Part shown: piece by piece, positions 13,710 to 15,393 of the stretch
Numbering within the stretch: the stretch's first letter is position 1
How the letters are laid out: each line of letters begins with the position of its first letter
DNA from: an uncultured Oscillospiraceae bacterium
GTDB lineage: Bacteria; Bacillota; Clostridia; Oscillospirales; Acutalibacteraceae
Length of the DNA stretch: 15,393 nt
Direction: 5' to 3'
Assembly: GCA_900550315.1 (NCBI GenBank)
Contig: URRK01000015.1
Coordinates: forward strand, 1-15,393
Program-made: the position numbers and the translations under genes
The notes under the pieces: generated by a model
The model's database searches: none
The model's input: only the letters and a program-made list of their open reading frames with translations
Told to the model about the DNA's origin: nothing

Positions 13710-15177
13710 GGTAAAACGCCTCCACTCTTTGCTTTCTTTTCAGCATTTCCTCAAATCGGGTTAGATATTCATACGGGTATTTAAAATTAAAAATACGCTC
13801 AATTTGGGGGCCGCCCGGCTGGCGCAATTTGGTAACGGCCGAGGCGCCGCAGCCTAAAACCGAGTGGGTTTCATCCATCATAAAAACATTATAAAGCCCC
13901 TCGCTGCCAGGTTTGGCGTAGCCAACATTCTCTAAATTGCCAACCGTTTTGCTTTGGCGGTACATATAATACGGAAAAATACCGTTTTCGCCCAAAACCT
14001 CGCGGGCGTAATCTACCATTTTTGCCACCGTTTCGGCGCTTTCAAAAAAGGTGTTAACGCCGGCCTCGGCAGTTAAATCGGCCGCCCGCTTGTAGGCCAG
14101 GGTGTGCACCGTTACGCTTTCGGGGTTTAGGGCCAGCACCTGCTTTAGGGTGTTGGCAAAGCTATTAAAATCGTCGCCCGGCAGGCCGGCAATCAGGTCC
14201 ATATTAATATGTAAAAATCCAACCTCGCGCGCCAAATAAAAAGCCTGCACCGTTTGCTCGGCGGTATGGCAGCGGCCAATTTTTTGCAGCACGGCGTTGT
14301 TCATTGTTTGCGGGTTAATGCTAATGCGGTCAACGCCGCTTTGCTTTAAGGCCAGCAGCTTTTCTTTGGTAATGGTGTCCGGCCGGCCGGCTTCTACCGT
14401 AAATTCTAAAAAATTGCCGCCAAAGCTTTGGGCGGTTCGGCTAAGCACCTGCTTTAGCTGCTCGGCCGAAAGGGTGGTTGGCGTGCCGCCGCCCATGTAA
14501 ACCGTTTGCGTTTTAAGCCCCAACTGCCGCACCAGCCCGGCGGTATATTCAATTTCGCGGCAAAGCAGCGTAACATACTGCGGAATAAGTTTTTTGGCCT
14601 GCGCAATGCTGTGCGAAACAAACGAGCAGTAGCTGCAGCGGGTTGGGCAAAACGGAACCGAAAGGTAAAGGCTAACGCTATCCCGCTTGGAGCGGGCAAT
14701 AATTTTATTCTCTAACGCCGCGGTTTGCCTTAAAAGGCTTAGCTTTTGCCCGCTAACCGCCAGCTCGGTTTTTAAATACTGCTCTGCCTTTTGGCCTAAA
14801 TCCTTTTGCAGACGGTGGTAAAGCTTTGCCGGGCGAACCCCAGTTAAAATGCCCCACTGCGGGCGGTAGCCCGTTAGGCTGCAAAGGCAGTAAAACAGCA
14901 GCAGCGCCAAAGCTCTTTCCTGCTCCTTTTCCTTAGTTTGGCCGGGCGGAACCGTAACCCCCCCGCTGCTGCGCTGCTCAAAAAAAGAATCCCCTTGCCG
15001 TACAGCGGCGTAAAGCCCGGTTTGGCCGTTTGTTATTTCTACCGCGGCAACGGCAAAAAAGCCCTTGCCCGGCAGCGGCCCTAACGGCGCAAAGGTAATT
15101 TTTTCAAACGGAAAAAACAAGCGAACCAGCTTTTCCAGCTCGTATTGAAAGTTGTTGTTTTTAATATATATAATCAT
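13693..15177 (-). CDS. hemZ: Coproporphyrinogen dehydrogenase-like radical SAM protein HemZ
   Basis: Radical SAM protein (494 aa) of the HemN/HemW/HemZ group. The cluster motif CPTRCSYC gives Cys177, Cys181 and Cys184 for the SAM-bound 4Fe-4S cluster. VYMGGGTPTTL (226-236) is the GGTP motif for SAM binding, EAGRPDT at 262-268 and RISINPQT at 284-291 are the family barrel segments, and NMDLIAGLPGD (325-335) follows. An N-terminal extension of ~165 residues before the core is typical of clostridial HemZ and absent from HemW. It is often annotated as oxygen-independent coproporphyrinogen oxidase. No other haem genes are near, so a haem-handling or unrelated role remains possible. The ATG at 15177 is 2 bases after the stop of the MBL gene and has no good Shine-Dalgarno sequence, which suggests translational coupling. 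The 3' end overlaps the kinase start. Confidence 0.92.
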   Translation of the reverse strand: MIIYIKNNNFQYELEKLVRLFFPFEKITFAPLGPLPGKGFFAVAAVEITNGQTGLYAAVRQGDSFFEQRSSGGVTVPPGQTKEKEQERALALLLFYCLCSLTGYRPQWGILTGVRPAKLYHRLQKDLGQKAEQYLKTELAVSGQKLSLLRQTAALENKIIARSKRDSVSLYLSVPFCPTRCSYCSFVSHSIAQAKKLIPQYVTLLCREIEYTAGLVRQLGLKTQTVYMGGGTPTTLSAEQLKQVLSRTAQSFGGNFLEFTVEAGRPDTITKEKLLALKQSGVDRISINPQTMNNAVLQKIGRCHTAEQTVQAFYLAREVGFLHINMDLIAGLPGDDFNSFANTLKQVLALNPESVTVHTLAYKRAADLTAEAGVNTFFESAETVAKMVDYAREVLGENGIFPYYMYRQSKTVGNLENVGYAKPGSEGLYNVFMMDETHSVLGCGASAVTKLRQPGGPQIERIFNFKYPYEYLTRFEEMLKRKQRVEAFYREYPY

Positions 15178-15179
15178 TT

Positions 15180-15393
15180 TTAAACCAATATTAACGGATT
15201 ATTATTTTTTTCAAAAAGAATGGTGGTAGAACGGCCGTGCCCGGGGTAAACGGTAAAGTCCTGCTCTTGGCTTAACAGCCGTTTTATAGAAACACGCAGT
15301 GTATTTAAGCTGCCGCCAACATGGTCGGTACGGCCAAAACCCCGGTGAAATAAGGTGTCACCGCTAAAAATGCTGTTTTCTAAAAAAAAGCAA
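15180..15393 (-). CDS. MBL-fold metallo-hydrolase, glyoxalase II-like (N-terminus off the window)
   Basis: C-terminal 70 residues of a metallo-beta-lactamase-fold hydrolase; the frame is open to the right edge, so the first part is missing. The visible segment contains IFSGDTLF, in which the Asp bridges the two metal ions, then GRTDHVGGS and YPGHGRSTT with the last metal-binding His. This pattern (SGDTLF...GRTD...PGHG..T) belongs to the YcbL/YqgX-like group of small hydroxyacyl-thiol hydrolases, usually ~205 aa. The N-terminal HxHxDH motif should lie outside the window. It ends in NPLILV with a TAA at 15180-15182, 2 bases before hemZ, so it heads the visible MBL-hemZ-kinase operon. The natural substrate of this group is often uncertain; hydrolysis of lactoylthiol compounds is the family precedent. 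Confidence 0.93.
   Translation of the reverse strand, partial: CFFLENSIFSGDTLFHRGFGRTDHVGGSLNTLRVSIKRLLSQEQDFTVYPGHGRSTTILFEKNNNPLILV

Noticed and set aside
1..15393. CRISPR arrays, tRNA genes, insertion sequences and prophage genes
   Set aside because: I looked for direct-repeat arrays, cloverleaf-like segments, transposase motifs and terminal repeats and saw none.

Overview
The window reads as ordinary chromosome from an anaerobic Firmicute of class Clostridia, probably an Oscillospirales-like gut bacterium. This is inferred from the gene set: a NifS/NifU pair, HemZ-type radical SAM protein, class II GalT, clostridial-type nucleoside kinase and a UgtP/MGDG-type glycosyltransferase. The promoters also fit the Firmicute sigma-A consensus, and many start codons follow GGAGG-like sites. 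I cannot name a species. No tRNA, rRNA, CRISPR array, insertion sequence, phage gene or attachment site is visible.

Layout. Positions 1-1493 (minus): cysteine desulfurase nifS followed by a scaffold nifU/iscU that runs off the left edge, driven by its own promoter at 1531-1559. Positions 1599-2482 (minus): a monocistronic unknown 225-residue beta-propeller-like protein, with its own promoter, a ~130-nt hairpin-rich leader and a clean intrinsic terminator. Positions 2479-4369 (minus): a two-gene lipid unit, an MGDG/UgtP-type glycosyltransferase overlapping by 3 nt a divergent PlsY-family acyltransferase. From 4442 the plus-strand block begins: ychF (an inverted repeat covers its -35 box), a GH63/MGH1-like glycoside hydrolase, a terminator, galT with its own promoter, and a LysR regulator with its terminator. 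From 9773 to the right edge everything is minus strand again: typA/bipA coupled to a DEDDh exonuclease (stop and start share one base), then an operon of MBL-fold hydrolase (partial), hemZ and a nucleoside kinase.

How the genes work together. NifS supplies sulfur to the scaffold for Fe-S cluster assembly, and HemZ is a possible client because it needs a 4Fe-4S cluster. The glycosyltransferase and PlsY-like protein probably act in membrane glycolipid and phospholipid synthesis. The hydrolase, GalT and perhaps the LysR regulator suggest a small sugar-use patch. YchF, TypA and the exonuclease are translation or nucleic-acid housekeeping.

No stretch longer than about 300 bases lacks a gene. The longest gap is 4236-4501 (266 bases), which holds two divergent promoters and an inverted repeat. 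The 5597-5763 gap shows no convincing terminator or promoter. I do not see a clear new multi-gene system. The best leads are the structured leader at 2317-2447, the dyad upstream of lysR, the inverted repeat on the ychF promoter and the divergent PlsY paired with the glycosyltransferase.
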